A stretch of 64,000 nucleotides of DNA from Rhodanobacteraceae bacterium (lineage in GTDB: Bacteria; Pseudomonadota; Gammaproteobacteria; Xanthomonadales; Rhodanobacteraceae). Position numbers and translations under genes: made by a program. The stretch spans positions 62,001 to 126,000 of the forward strand of contig JAACZU010000008.1 of NCBI GenBank assembly GCA_009996615.1, given 5' to 3'. The notes below the pieces were generated by a model. It was not told the DNA's origin, did not search any database, and was given only the letters and a program-made list of their open reading frames with translations. Below are positions 26,877 to 35,671 of the stretch, piece by piece (the first letter of the stretch is position 1; each line of letters starts with the position of its first letter).

Positions 26877-28048
26877 TCCAACCTGCCCGTCATCCCGGCG
26901 AAGGCCGGGATCCAGCTTGCCAGCGCCCGACCATCGATCCGGGCTTGCACCGCGATGATGGCGTGCTGGCCGGCAACGACCCGAGCGATCGCGCGTGGCT
27001 CCACGAGGCGATCGGCAGGCTCGCGCAGGAAACCGCGCGCTCGGCCGACACGCACCTGCTCAAGCTCGACTTCGCCGGCTTCCCCGGCATCGACTTCTAC
27101 TTCAAGGACGAGGCCGCGCATCCGACCGGCAGCCTGAAGCACCGCCTGGCGCGTTCGCTGTACCTGTACGCGCTGTGCAACGGCCGCCTGCGCGTCGGCC
27201 AGGCGGTCGTCGACGCGTCCTCCGGCAGCACCGCGATCGCCGAAGCCTGGTTCGCGCGCCTGCTCGGCCTCGACTTCACTGCCGTAATGCCGGCCTGCAC
27301 CGCGCCGGCGAAGATCCGCGCGGTCGAGGCGCTCGGCGGCGCCTGCGACCTCGTCGACGACCCGGCCACGGTGCACGCACGCGCGGCCTGGCACGCCGCG
27401 CGCGGCGCCTGCCACCTCGACCAGTTCGGCCTGGCCGAACGCGCGACCGACTGGCGCGGCAACAACAACATCGCCGAGTCGATCCTCGGCCAGCTCGCGC
27501 GCGAGGAGCACGCGCAGCCGGCGTGGATCGTCTGCGGCGCCGGCACCGGCGGCACCTCGGCGACGATCGGCCGCTATCTGCGCTATCGCCGCCTGCCGAC
27601 GCGCCTGTGCGTGGCCGAGCCGAGCGGCAGCGGTTTCGTGCACGGCTGGCGCACGCGCGATCCGGCCGCCTGCGCGAGCCAGCCGACCGTGATCGAGGGC
27701 ATCGGCCGGCCGCGCGTCGAGCCGGGCTTCCTGTTCGACGTCGTCGACGCGGTCGCCGAAGTGCCCGACGCCGCCTCGATCGCCGCGATGAACCTGCTCG
27801 AGGACCTGTTCGGCCGCCGCTACGGCGGCTCGTCCGGCACGAACCTGGTCGCCTGCCTGCAACTGGCGGCGGACATGCGCGCGCGCGGCGAGCGCGGCAG
27901 CATCGTCAGCCTCCTGAGCGACCGCGGCGAGCGCTACGCCGAAACGCTGTTCGATCCGGCGTGGCTGGCCGCGCGCGGCCTCGATCCGCGGCCGTGGCGC
28001 GGCGCGCTCGATGCCTGCCTCGCCGACGGCCACTGGCACACGCCGTGA
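26873..28048 (+). CDS. PLP-dependent cysteine synthase-family enzyme
   Basis: 391 residues. [11 protein letters not shown] holds the PLP Lys89, ASSGSTA (115-121) the substrate loop and [16 protein letters not shown] the phosphate-binding Gly loop. These are fold type II beta-replacement or lyase features; the reaction could be cysteine synthesis, cysteine desulfhydration or another beta-elimination. The start is set by the ATGA overlap with the decarboxylase gene. Residues 5-16 ([12 protein letters not shown]) are encoded by a chromosomal CGTCATCCCGG repeat, so the N-terminus is an acquired extension. The stop overlaps the GTG of the next gene. Confidence 0.8.
   Translation: MIQPARHPGEGRDPACQRPTIDPGLHRDDGVLAGNDPSDRAWLHEAIGRLAQETARSADTHLLKLDFAGFPGIDFYFKDEAAHPTGSLKHRLARSLYLYALCNGRLRVGQAVVDASSGSTAIAEAWFARLLGLDFTAVMPACTAPAKIRAVEALGGACDLVDDPATVHARAAWHAARGACHLDQFGLAERATDWRGNNNIAESILGQLAREEHAQPAWIVCGAGTGGTSATIGRYLRYRRLPTRLCVAEPSGSGFVHGWRTRDPAACASQPTVIEGIGRPRVEPGFLFDVVDAVAEVPDAASIAAMNLLEDLFGRRYGGSSGTNLVACLQLAADMRARGERGSIVSLLSDRGERYAETLFDPAWLAARGLDPRPWRGALDACLADGHWHTP
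26888..26915. repeat. CGTCATCCCGGCGAAGGCCGGG repeat inside a gene start
   Basis: A palindrome of the same family as 33530 and 15361, lying 15 nt after the ATG at 26873. It is translated as RHPGEGRDP at the N-terminus of the cysteine synthase-family protein. Confidence 0.7.
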
Positions 28049-29535
28049 GCTTCCACGACCTGCGCGGCTTCCTCGCGCACTTGGAGCGCGAACGCCAGCT
28101 CGTCCGCGTCGCCGCGCCGGTCGACCCGCACCTCGAATCGACCGCGCTGTGCCTGCGCGCGCTGCGCGAAGGCGGCCCGGCGCTGCTGATGGAGCAGCCG
28201 ACCGGCTCGCGCCATGCGCTGCTCGGCAACCTGTTCGGCCACCGCCGGCGCATCGAGCTGGCGCTGGCCGGCCGCCCGCTCGCCTCCCTGCGCGAGCTCG
28301 GCCGCCTGCTCGCCGCGGTGAAGGAGCCGCGCTGGCCGTCCAGCCTGCGCGAGGCGCTGGCGCAGTGGCCGGAGCTGGCCCAGCTCGCGCACGTCGCGCC
28401 GCAGGCGGTGCGCGAGGCGGTCTTCCTCGACGAAACACTGGAAGGCACCGACGTCGACCTCGCGCGCCTGCCGATCCAGCACTGCTGGCCGGCCGACGCC
28501 GGCAAGCTGATCACGCTCGGCCTCGTCGTCACGCGCGGCACGCGCCAGCGCCGCCAGAACGTGGCGATCTACCGCCAGCAGGTGATTGGGCCGAACCGCG
28601 TGATCATGCGCTGGCTGCCGCATCGCGGCGGCGCGCTCGATTACGCCGACTGGCGCGCCGCGCATCCGGAGCGGCCGTTCCCGGTGCTGGTCGCGCTCGG
28701 CGCCGATCCGGCGACCGTGCTCGCCGCGGTCGCGCCGGTGCCGGACACCTTGTCCGAATACGAATTCGCCGGCCTGCTGCGCGGCCAGCGCACGCGCCTG
28801 TGGCGCAGCGAACTGACCGGCCTCGACGCGCCGGCCGGCGCCGAGATCCTGCTCGAAGGCTTCATCCATCCGGATGACACCGCGCTCGAAGGCCCGTTCG
28901 GCGACCACACCGGCTACTACAACGCGCAGGACCATTTCCCGGTGCTGACGATCGAGCGCATGCACCTGCGTCGCGGCGCGATCTACCACGGCAGCTACAT
29001 GGGCCGCGCGCCGCACGACGAACCGTCGGTGCTGGCGGCGGCGCTGAACGAGGTGTTCGTGCCGATCCTGCAGAAGGTGTTCCCGGAGATCGTCGACTTC
29101 CACCTGCCGCCGGAAGCGTGCTCGTACCGCGTCGCGGTGGTGGCGATCCGCAAGCAGTACGCCGGCCACGCACGTCGCGTGATGATGGGCGTGTGGTCGT
29201 ACCTGCGCCAGTTCACCTACACCAAGTTCGTGATCGTGGTCGACGCTGACATCGACGCACGCGACTGGTCGCAGGTGATCTGGGCGATCGCCACGCGCGT
29301 CGACCCCGCGCGCGACGCGCTGCTGGTCGAGCACACGCCGATCGACTACCTCGATTTCGCCAGCCCGGTCGCCGGCCTCGGCTCCAAGCTCGGCCTCGAC
29401 GCGACCAACAAGTGGCCGGGCGAGACGAGCCGCGCATGGGGCCGGCCGATCGTGCCGGACGCCGCCGTCGAGCGACGCGTAGAGGCGTTGTGGGCCGGGT
29501 TGATGACGACTCGCGCGTCCGGTGGGCCGCCGTAG
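28045..29535 (+). CDS. UbiD-family prFMN-dependent decarboxylase
   Basis: 496 residues from a GTG overlapping the previous stop (GTGA). UbiD features: N-terminal [47 protein letters not shown] with conserved Glu, and HAGRVMM-like [19 protein letters not shown]. Members decarboxylate aromatic or alpha,beta-unsaturated acids using prenylated FMN supplied by UbiX, which is not in this window. It could act on polyprenyl-hydroxybenzoate in ubiquinone synthesis, which would suit the nearby ubiU, ubiV and ubiT. Its operon with two PLP enzymes argues for a dedicated substrate instead. Both remain open. Confidence 0.85.
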   Translation: MSFHDLRGFLAHLERERQLVRVAAPVDPHLESTALCLRALREGGPALLMEQPTGSRHALLGNLFGHRRRIELALAGRPLASLRELGRLLAAVKEPRWPSSLREALAQWPELAQLAHVAPQAVREAVFLDETLEGTDVDLARLPIQHCWPADAGKLITLGLVVTRGTRQRRQNVAIYRQQVIGPNRVIMRWLPHRGGALDYADWRAAHPERPFPVLVALGADPATVLAAVAPVPDTLSEYEFAGLLRGQRTRLWRSELTGLDAPAGAEILLEGFIHPDDTALEGPFGDHTGYYNAQDHFPVLTIERMHLRRGAIYHGSYMGRAPHDEPSVLAAALNEVFVPILQKVFPEIVDFHLPPEACSYRVAVVAIRKQYAGHARRVMMGVWSYLRQFTYTKFVIVVDADIDARDWSQVIWAIATRVDPARDALLVEHTPIDYLDFASPVAGLGSKLGLDATNKWPGETSRAWGRPIVPDAAVERRVEALWAGLMTTRASGGPP

Positions 29536-29717
29536 GGTGGGCCGCAGCCGCGCAGCGGCGAGTCCCACCGCCCGTGCATGCCAACGGTGGGACTCGCCGC
29601 TGCGCGGCTGCGTCCCACCCTGCATGAGTCGCACGAGCTCCTGGCTTTTGTGGGAGCGGCGGAAGCCGCGATGCTTCTGCGTTCGGACGCGAAGAGCATC
29701 GCGGCTTCCGCCGCTCC
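29535..29717. repeat. Two large inverted-repeat hairpins
   Basis: Arms at 29535-29570 and 29585-29620 pair over 35 of 36 positions (CAGCCGCGCAGCGGCGAGTC core). A second perfect 23-bp pair lies at 29653-29675 and 29695-29717 (GGAGCGGCGGAAGCCGCGAT core). They fill the 186 nt between the UbiD-type gene and the convergent DnrP-like gene and may block read-through. Confidence 0.75.
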
Positions 29718-29721
29718 AACA

Positions 29722-30018
29722 TCATGTTTTTCCCGCCTCCCCCGCCAGCGCCGCACGCACCTCGCGCACCTGCGCCTGCAGCGCCTGGTACGAACGCTCC
29801 CACTGTCCCTCGTGCGGCGTCGCGCGCTCGAAGCGCAGCAGCAGCGCGGCGGCGTGGTCGAGCTGCGCGCGCAGGCGCGCGATCTCGGCCAGCGCGGCCT
29901 CGTGCTCGTCCTTGCCGACGAAGAACACCTTGCGGTCGCGGCAGACGCCGATGCAGGTCTGCGGCGCCTCGATCTTGCCGCAGCCGATGCATTGCCAGGC
30001 CTGGATGTAGTGGGTCAT
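29722..30018 (-). CDS. Small zinc-ribbon protein, DnrP-like
   Basis: 98 residues. The N-terminus WQCIGCGKIEAPQTCIGVC has four cysteines in a zinc-ribbon-like spacing; the rest is a coiled helix (EAALAEIARLRAQLDHAAAL). It resembles proteins called DnrP in denitrifiers of this order, which I recall without being able to check. It follows the DnrO-like gene by 35 nt on the same strand, so the two form a unit. It is probably a cytosolic metal or nucleic-acid-binding accessory of nitrogen-oxide metabolism. Confidence 0.6.
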   Translation of the reverse strand: MTHYIQAWQCIGCGKIEAPQTCIGVCRDRKVFFVGKDEHEAALAEIARLRAQLDHAAALLLRFERATPHEGQWERSYQALQAQVREVRAALAGEAGKT

Positions 30019-30053
30019 CGAGCGGTCCCGGCGCTGCCGCCGTGGAGAAAACG

Positions 30054-30557
30054 TCAGTGCGCGTGCTGCGTGTGTCCGCCATTGGGTTCCGCGGCGGTAG
30101 CGCGCGGCCATTGCGGGTCGTCGAACTGGTCCGAATAGCCGGCCACCGCGTCGCGCATCGCGGCGACGGCGCTGAGGTCGGACGGCTCCTTGTCGAGCCG
30201 CTGCGCGGCGGCCAGCAGCGGCACCAGGATGCGATGCAGCGCGCCATCCGGCTCCGGCGCCAGCTTGCAGTGGGCGAACATGAACTTCACCGCGTCCTCG
30301 ACCGTGACCGCGCGCTCGCGCGCCATGTCCGCGGTCATGTGGCCCATCTCGTAGTGGCGCAGGTCGTCGAGCGCCTCGCGCACGCGGCCCATGCCTTCGC
30401 GCAGCGGCGCATCGGTCGCCCAGCGCTGCGCCGGTGCGGTCGTCGAGACCGGCGCGGCATGTGCCGCGTGGTCGTGGTGATCGTGCGCGGACGGCGCGGC
30501 CTGCGCGCCGGCGGCGGCGAGGCTGCAGGCGAGAACGACGACGGAATGCATACGCAT
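30054..30557 (-). CDS. Periplasmic His-rich protein, DnrO-like
   Basis: 167 residues. A signal peptide (MRMHSVVVLACSLAAAGAQA) is followed by a His-rich stretch HDHHDHAAHAAP, then RWATDAPLREGMGRVREALD, and a C-terminal GGHTQHAH. It resembles DnrO proteins associated with denitrification. His clusters at both ends suggest copper or other metal binding. It is divergent from the DUF2946/copper-receptor genes, and both directions share an FNR-like box at 30625. Confidence 0.65.
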   Translation of the reverse strand: MRMHSVVVLACSLAAAGAQAAPSAHDHHDHAAHAAPVSTTAPAQRWATDAPLREGMGRVREALDDLRHYEMGHMTADMARERAVTVEDAVKFMFAHCKLAPEPDGALHRILVPLLAAAQRLDKEPSDLSAVAAMRDAVAGYSDQFDDPQWPRATAAEPNGGHTQHAH

Positions 30558-30624
30558 GACGCAAGACCTCCGGCAACGGGCAGTCGACGATGGCGCAGTC
30601 TGCACCCTGCCGACGCCGGCCGCC

Positions 30625-30638
30625 TTGATCCATGTCAG
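30625..30638. promoter_or_regulatory. FNR/DNR-like box between divergent copper/denitrification genes
   Basis: TTGATCCATGTCAG, one mismatch to the consensus. Its centre lies 75 nt from the DnrO-like start and 78 nt from the DUF2946 start, so it could serve either or both. Confidence 0.6.
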
Positions 30639-30708
30639 CCTGCACCGGGCGCCGACGCGACCGCGCGCCGCAGCGACGGCACGCGCGGCGTATGCGATCA
30701 TTTGCACA

Positions 30709-31209
30709 ATGCGCCGACACCGGGGACTTCGCGCGATCGTGAGCCACCACCGCTTCCAACGCCCTGCCGTCGCCTGGCTCGGCCTGCTGGCGATCTGGCT
30801 CAGCGTGCTCGCGCCGGTGGTGTCGCAGACGCTGACCGGATGGCGCGCCGATGCGCAGCGAACGGTGGCGATCCACGCCGACACGCACTCGGCCCACGGC
30901 GCGCACCACGCACACGACGCGCACGGCGCCCACGCGGCAAACCACGTGCAGCACGACGCGCACCAACACGCGGCAGCCGACCCGCACGCCGGCCACCACG
31001 ACGCGCACGCCGGCGATCCGCTGCACGCCTGCGGCTACTGCGACCTGTTCGCGCACAGCCCGGTCACGGGCGACGTGCCGCACCTGGCGTCGCTGCTGCC
31101 GACGCCGCCGCTCGCGCCGGTGCCCCTGCCGGCCGCGCCGGCCACTCGCCCGGTTTCGATCCTCACCGCCGCGCCGCGCGGCCCTCCGGACATGGCTGCG
31201 ATCGCCTGA
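30709..31209 (+). CDS. DUF2946 family His-rich protein
   Basis: 166 residues. One membrane helix (VAWLGLLAIWLSVLAPVVSQ) is followed by a very His-rich loop (HAHDAHGAHAANH and similar) and the DUF2946 motif HACGYCDLFAHSP. These proteins commonly precede TonB-dependent copper receptors and probably bind copper in the periplasm. The receptor gene starts 57 nt downstream. The open frame extends upstream of 30709, but that part lacks protein character. Confidence 0.75.
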   Translation: MRRHRGLRAIVSHHRFQRPAVAWLGLLAIWLSVLAPVVSQTLTGWRADAQRTVAIHADTHSAHGAHHAHDAHGAHAANHVQHDAHQHAAADPHAGHHDAHAGDPLHACGYCDLFAHSPVTGDVPHLASLLPTPPLAPVPLPAAPATRPVSILTAAPRGPPDMAAIA

Positions 31210-31266
31210 TCCGCCCGGCGCCCGCGCCTTCGCGCGCGCCGAGTTTTCACCTGTCCGAGGATTGCC

Positions 31267-33495
31267 ATGCTTTCGTACGCCTTGCGTGCGCGCGCCGTCG
31301 CGTGCCCGCTGTTTACTTTTGCGATCCGTCCGGGATCGCCGCAACCGGGTGCGGTTGCTCGTCCCCATGTGATGTCGCCTTCGGCTGCTCTACCCGCGGC
31401 CATCCATGGCCGCACTTTCCAAAAAAGCCCTTTACCGGTTTTCCTGCTGTCGGCCGTGCTGTCCGCGGCCTGCGCGCCGCTGCACGCCGACGAGGCCGGC
31501 GAGCAGACGCTCGATCCGATCGTCGTCACCGCCGTGCTGCCGAGCACGCCACTGACGGTCGAGATCGACCCGAAGGCGCCGCGCCAGCCGGTGCCGGCCA
31601 GCGACGGCGCCGACCTGCTGAAATCGATTCCCGGCTTCAGCCTGATCCGCAAGGGCGGCAGCAACGGCGACCCGCTGCTGCGCGGCATGGCCGGCTCGCG
31701 CCTGGGCCTGTCGTTCGACGGCGGCCAGCTCGCCGGCGGTTGCCCGTCGCGCATGGACCCGCCCACCGCCTACGTCGCGCCGGCGCTGTACGACCGCGTG
31801 ACGGTCATCAAGGGCCCGCAGAGCGTGCTGCACGGCCCGGGCAATTCGGCCGGCACGGTGCTGTTCGAGCGCGATGCGCCGCGCTATGTCGCACCGGCGT
31901 TCGCGCTTGACGGCAGCCTGCTCGGCGGCTCGTGGGGCCGCTTCGACCAGATGCTCGACCTGCGCGCCGGCCGTCCGGACGGCTATCTCGGCCTTGCGCT
32001 CGACCATACGCGCTCGGGCGACTACGCCGACGGCGACGGCAACCGCGTGCACTCGTCGTGGGACCGCTGGAGCGCCGATGCGCGCGTGGGCTGGACGCCG
32101 GACGAACGCACGCGCGTGGAGCTGTCCGCCGGCAAGGGCGATGGCCAAGCCGCCTACGCGTTCAGCGGCATGGACGGCGCGAAGTTCCTGCGGGAGAGCG
32201 TCGCGCTGAAGGTCACGCGCCAGCCGCTGCGCGGCCCGGCCGACTCGATCGAGGCGCAGGTCTATTCCAACTACGCCGATCACGTGATGGACAACTACAC
32301 GCTGCGCGAACCCGATCCAAACAGCATGATGCCCAAGCCGATGGCCAGCAACGTCGCGCGGCGCACGAACGGCGGCCGCCTCGTGGCCGGCTTCGACTGG
32401 AACGGCTCATTGCACCTCGACGCCGGTCTCGATGCCTCGACCAGCACGCACAGCGGGCGCAGCGGCGGCCTGCCCGGCAGCATGATGGGCGACTGGCGCA
32501 CGAAGCCACGCCTGCGCGATGCACGCATGGAGCAGGCCGGCGCGTTCGGCGAGCTGACCTGGCACCTGGCGGACGACCGCCGCATCGTCGGCGGCCTGCG
32601 CGCCGACCACGACCATGCGCATGGCTATCAGCTCGCCATGCCGATGGACCACGACGACGCCGGCATGGGCCACGGCATGCACGATCCGGCGCCGGCGATG
32701 ACGGTCGCGGCGAGCCGCGCGTCGTGGCTGCCGAGCGGCTTCGTGCGCTGGGAGCAGGATCTGGCCGCAAGCACCACCCTGAACGTCGGCCTCGGCCACG
32801 CGCAGCGCTTCCCCGACTACTGGGAGCTGTTCGGCCGCTACGCCGACAGCAGCGTCAGTGCGTTCCGCGCGCTCGCGCCGGAGAAGACCACCCAGCTCGA
32901 CCTCGGCCTGCAGCATCGCGGCGAGCGCATCGACGCATGGGTGTCGGCCTACGCCGGGATCGTGCACGACTTCATCGTGATCGACCGCGGCAGCGGCATG
33001 ATGGCGGCGAGCAAGGCCGCCAACATCGACGCGCGCATCGCCGGCGCCGAGGCCGGCGTGAAATACCGCTTCGCCGGGTCCTGGAGCGCCGACGCGAGCC
33101 TGGCCTGGGCCTGGGGCGCCGACCGCACGCGCCATCGCCCGCTGCCGCAGATGCCGCCGCTGGAGGGCCGCTTCGGCCTCGTGCGCGACAACGGCCGCTG
33201 GTCCGTCGGCGCGCTCGCGCGCGTCGTCGCGGCACAGCACCGCGTCGCGGTCGGCTCCGGCAACATCGTCGGCCAGGACCTCGGGCCGAGCGCCGGCTTC
33301 GCGGTGCTCTCGCTCAACGGCGGCTACCGCTTCAGCGACCGCGTCAAGCTCGCCGCCGGCATCGACAACCTGTTCGACCGCACCTACGCCGAGCACGTCA
33401 ACGCCGCCAGCGTGGAACTGGCCGGCTACGTCAACACGCTGCGCGTGAACGAACCGGGCCGCACGGCGTGGATGGAGCTGCGTTACGCGTTCTGA
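31267..33495 (+). CDS. TonB-dependent copper receptor (OprC/NosA type)
   Basis: 742 residues. The plug contains RKGGSNGDPLLRGMAGSRLG, LAGGCPSRMDPPTAYVAP and VTVIKGPQSVLHGPGNSAG, the OprC/NosA signature; the C-terminus ends in Phe after an aromatic strand as in outer-membrane barrels. A Met/His-rich loop (MPMDHDDAGMGHGMHD) fits copper capture. It imports copper across the outer membrane, needed here by NirK. GAGGATTGCC precedes the ATG, but the signal peptide (FQKSPLPVFLLSAVLSAACA) sits about 55 residues in, after a repeat-like stretch. A start at 31372 is the alternative. Confidence 0.85.
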   Translation: MLSYALRARAVACPLFTFAIRPGSPQPGAVARPHVMSPSAALPAAIHGRTFQKSPLPVFLLSAVLSAACAPLHADEAGEQTLDPIVVTAVLPSTPLTVEIDPKAPRQPVPASDGADLLKSIPGFSLIRKGGSNGDPLLRGMAGSRLGLSFDGGQLAGGCPSRMDPPTAYVAPALYDRVTVIKGPQSVLHGPGNSAGTVLFERDAPRYVAPAFALDGSLLGGSWGRFDQMLDLRAGRPDGYLGLALDHTRSGDYADGDGNRVHSSWDRWSADARVGWTPDERTRVELSAGKGDGQAAYAFSGMDGAKFLRESVALKVTRQPLRGPADSIEAQVYSNYADHVMDNYTLREPDPNSMMPKPMASNVARRTNGGRLVAGFDWNGSLHLDAGLDASTSTHSGRSGGLPGSMMGDWRTKPRLRDARMEQAGAFGELTWHLADDRRIVGGLRADHDHAHGYQLAMPMDHDDAGMGHGMHDPAPAMTVAASRASWLPSGFVRWEQDLAASTTLNVGLGHAQRFPDYWELFGRYADSSVSAFRALAPEKTTQLDLGLQHRGERIDAWVSAYAGIVHDFIVIDRGSGMMAASKAANIDARIAGAEAGVKYRFAGSWSADASLAWAWGADRTRHRPLPQMPPLEGRFGLVRDNGRWSVGALARVVAAQHRVAVGSGNIVGQDLGPSAGFAVLSLNGGYRFSDRVKLAAGIDNLFDRTYAEHVNAASVELAGYVNTLRVNEPGRTAWMELRYAF

Positions 33496-33529
33496 GGTCG
33501 ATTGGACCTACCGCAAGCCCACTTGAGCT

Positions 33530-33612
33530 CGTCGTCCCGGCGAATGCCGGGACCCAGCGTCTCTTGCGCGAAGAGCCAGGAACCGGGTTCCGGCGCTCGC
33601 CGGAACGACGAG
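33530..33612. repeat. Two opposed CGTCGTCCCGG palindromes
   Basis: CGTCGTCCCGGCGAATGCCG (33530 on) and an inverted copy ending CCGGAACGACGAG (33579-33612). They separate the copper receptor from ubiU. Confidence 0.65.
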
Positions 33613-33675
33613 CCAAACCGCGGACGTGGAGCCGCAATCCCACGCTCGGGGGAACCCCGAGACGCCCACCGCGCC

Positions 33676-33689
33676 TTGACCCCGGTCAA
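33676..33689. promoter_or_regulatory. FNR/DNR-like box upstream of ubiU
   Basis: TTGACCCCGGTCAA fits TTGAY-N4-RTCAA without mismatch. Its centre is 65 nt before the ubiU ATG. Confidence 0.7.
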
Positions 33690-33747
33690 GGACGAATCGC
33701 CGCCCTGCCCCGCACGATCCGCGCCACACTCCCGCGACGAGGTGCGC

Positions 33748-34746
33748 ATGCAACTGGTCTGTCCCGCCGGCAACCTGCCGGCCCTGCAGGCGGCGATCGA
33801 CGCCGGTGCCGATGCGGTCTACGCGGGCTTGCGCGACCAGACCAATGCGCGCGCGTTCCCGGGTCTGAACTTCAGCGACGAGGAATTGCGCCGAGGCATC
33901 GCTTGGGCGCATGCGCGCGGGCGCAAGGTCTACCTCGCGCTGAACACCTATCCCGACAGCGCGCGCCTGGCGCACTGGCAGGCGGCGGTCGACAAGGCGG
34001 CCGAGCTCGGCTGCGACGCGATCATCGCCGCCGAGCTGGCCGTGCTCGACTACGCCGCGCGCACGCATCCGCTGCTGCCGCGGCACCTGTCGGTGCAGGG
34101 CTCGGCCACCACCGCGCCGGCGCTGCGCTACATGCACGAACGCTTCGGCATCGCGCGCGCGGTGCTGCCGCGCGTGCTGTCGATCCAGCAGGTCGAACGG
34201 CTGTGCGAGAGCAGCCCGGTGCCGCTGGAAGTGTTCGCGTTCGGTAGCCTGTGCATCATGGTCGAAGGCCGCTGCCAGTTGTCGAGCTACGTCACCGGCG
34301 CCTCGCCGAACCGCCACGGCGTCTGCTCGCCGGCGAGCTTCGTGCGCTGGGAGGAACACGCCGACGGCGGCCGCAGCGTGCGCCTGAACCAGGTATTGAT
34401 CGACCGCTTCGCGCCGGCCGAGCCGGCCGGCTATCCGACCGTCTGCAAGGGCCGCTTCGACGTGCGCGGCGAGGTGTTCCATGCGCTCGAGGAACCGACC
34501 AGCCTGAACACGCTGGAGCTGCTGCCGCGCCTCGCGCAGGCCGGCGTGGCGGCGTTGAAGATCGAAGGCCGCCAGCGCGGCGTCGCCTACGTCGCCTCGG
34601 TCACGCGCACCTGGCGCGAGGCGCTCGACCGCCTCGCCGCCGCGCCGGACGCCTGGCAGGCGCAGCCGGCGTGGCAGCAGGAGCTCGCGCGCCATGCCGA
34701 AGGCCACCAGACCACGCTCGGTCCCTACCACCGCCACTGGCACTGA
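33748..34746 (+). CDS. ubiU: O2-independent ubiquinone hydroxylase subunit UbiU (peptidase U32 family)
   Basis: 332 residues. The iron-sulfur cysteines have the UbiU spacing: GSLCIMVEGRC (C-x6-C), a third Cys after 16 residues (NRHGVC) and a fourth 39 residues later (PTVCKG). N-terminal LVCPAGNLPALQAAIDAGAD is typical of the U32 TIM-barrel. UbiU works with UbiV and prephenate as oxygen donor to hydroxylate the ubiquinone ring when O2 is absent; UbiT assists. The gene is 10 nt upstream of ubiV and behind a perfect FNR-like box. Confidence 0.9.
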   Translation: MQLVCPAGNLPALQAAIDAGADAVYAGLRDQTNARAFPGLNFSDEELRRGIAWAHARGRKVYLALNTYPDSARLAHWQAAVDKAAELGCDAIIAAELAVLDYAARTHPLLPRHLSVQGSATTAPALRYMHERFGIARAVLPRVLSIQQVERLCESSPVPLEVFAFGSLCIMVEGRCQLSSYVTGASPNRHGVCSPASFVRWEEHADGGRSVRLNQVLIDRFAPAEPAGYPTVCKGRFDVRGEVFHALEEPTSLNTLELLPRLAQAGVAALKIEGRQRGVAYVASVTRTWREALDRLAAAPDAWQAQPAWQQELARHAEGHQTTLGPYHRHWH

Positions 34747-34756
34747 AGGAACGCCG

Positions 34757-35629
34757 ATGAAGCTCAGCCTCGGACCGCTGCAGTACCTCTGGTCGCGCGA
34801 GCGCACGCTCGCGTTCTACCGCGCCGCCGCCGACTGGCCGGTCGAGATCGTGTACCTGGGCGAGACCGTCTGCAGCAAGCGGCGCGAACTCGGCACGCGC
34901 GACTGGATCGCACTCGCGCACGAGCTGGCCGAAAGCGGCAAGGAGGTGGTGCTGTCCTCGCTCGCGCTGGTCGAGGCCGAGTCGGAACTCGGCGCGCTCA
35001 AGCGCTTGGTCGAGGACGGCGGATTGATGATCGAGGCGAACGACCTGTCCGCGGTGCAGCTGTGCGCCGAGCGCGCGGTGCCGTTCGTCGCCGGCCCCAC
35101 GCTCAACGTCTACAACCATCGCGCGCTGGCGCTGCTGGCCGAGGACGGCATGCGCCGCTGGGTGCCCGGCGTCGAGCAGGGCCAGGCGCTGCTGCGCGAA
35201 CTGCGCGAGGCGGTGCTCGCCGACGGCAACGGCATGCCGGAGCTGGAAGTGATCGCCTACGGCCGCCTGCCGCTGGCGTACTCGGCGCGCTGCTTCACCG
35301 CGCGCGCGCTCGACCTGCCCAAGGACCAGTGCGGCTTCCGCTGCATCGAATATCCGGACGGCCTGCCGCTGGCGACGCGCGAAGGCGCGCCGTTCCTGCG
35401 CATCAACGGCATCCAGATCCAGGGCGAGGACGTGACTGACCTCGGTCCCGAACTGCCGGCGCTGCGCGAGCTCGGCGTCGACATCCTGCGCCTGTACCCG
35501 CAGGCCGACGGCATGACGCGCGTCATCGCGCACTTCGACCTGGTCCGCCACGTCGCCGCAACGCCACCGCCGATCGGCCAGCGCAATGGATACTGGCATG
35601 GCGAGCCGGGGATGCACGTCGGGAACTGA
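34757..35629 (+). CDS. ubiV: O2-independent ubiquinone hydroxylase subunit UbiV
   Basis: 290 residues from the ATG at 34757, after AAGGAA. YLGETVCSKRRE gives Cys39, and the later YSARCFTARALDLPKDQCGFRC supplies three more cysteines for a 4Fe-4S cluster, the UbiV pattern. N-terminal LSLGPLQYLWSRERTLAFY matches the family. It forms a heterodimer with UbiU in the cytosol. The tight spacing shows one operon, so both should respond to the upstream FNR-like box. Confidence 0.9.
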   Translation: MKLSLGPLQYLWSRERTLAFYRAAADWPVEIVYLGETVCSKRRELGTRDWIALAHELAESGKEVVLSSLALVEAESELGALKRLVEDGGLMIEANDLSAVQLCAERAVPFVAGPTLNVYNHRALALLAEDGMRRWVPGVEQGQALLRELREAVLADGNGMPELEVIAYGRLPLAYSARCFTARALDLPKDQCGFRCIEYPDGLPLATREGAPFLRINGIQIQGEDVTDLGPELPALRELGVDILRLYPQADGMTRVIAHFDLVRHVAATPPPIGQRNGYWHGEPGMHVGN

Positions 35630-35671
35630 AGCCACAGGAAGCGGCAACGGCGCCGCGCACGACCACGGGCC

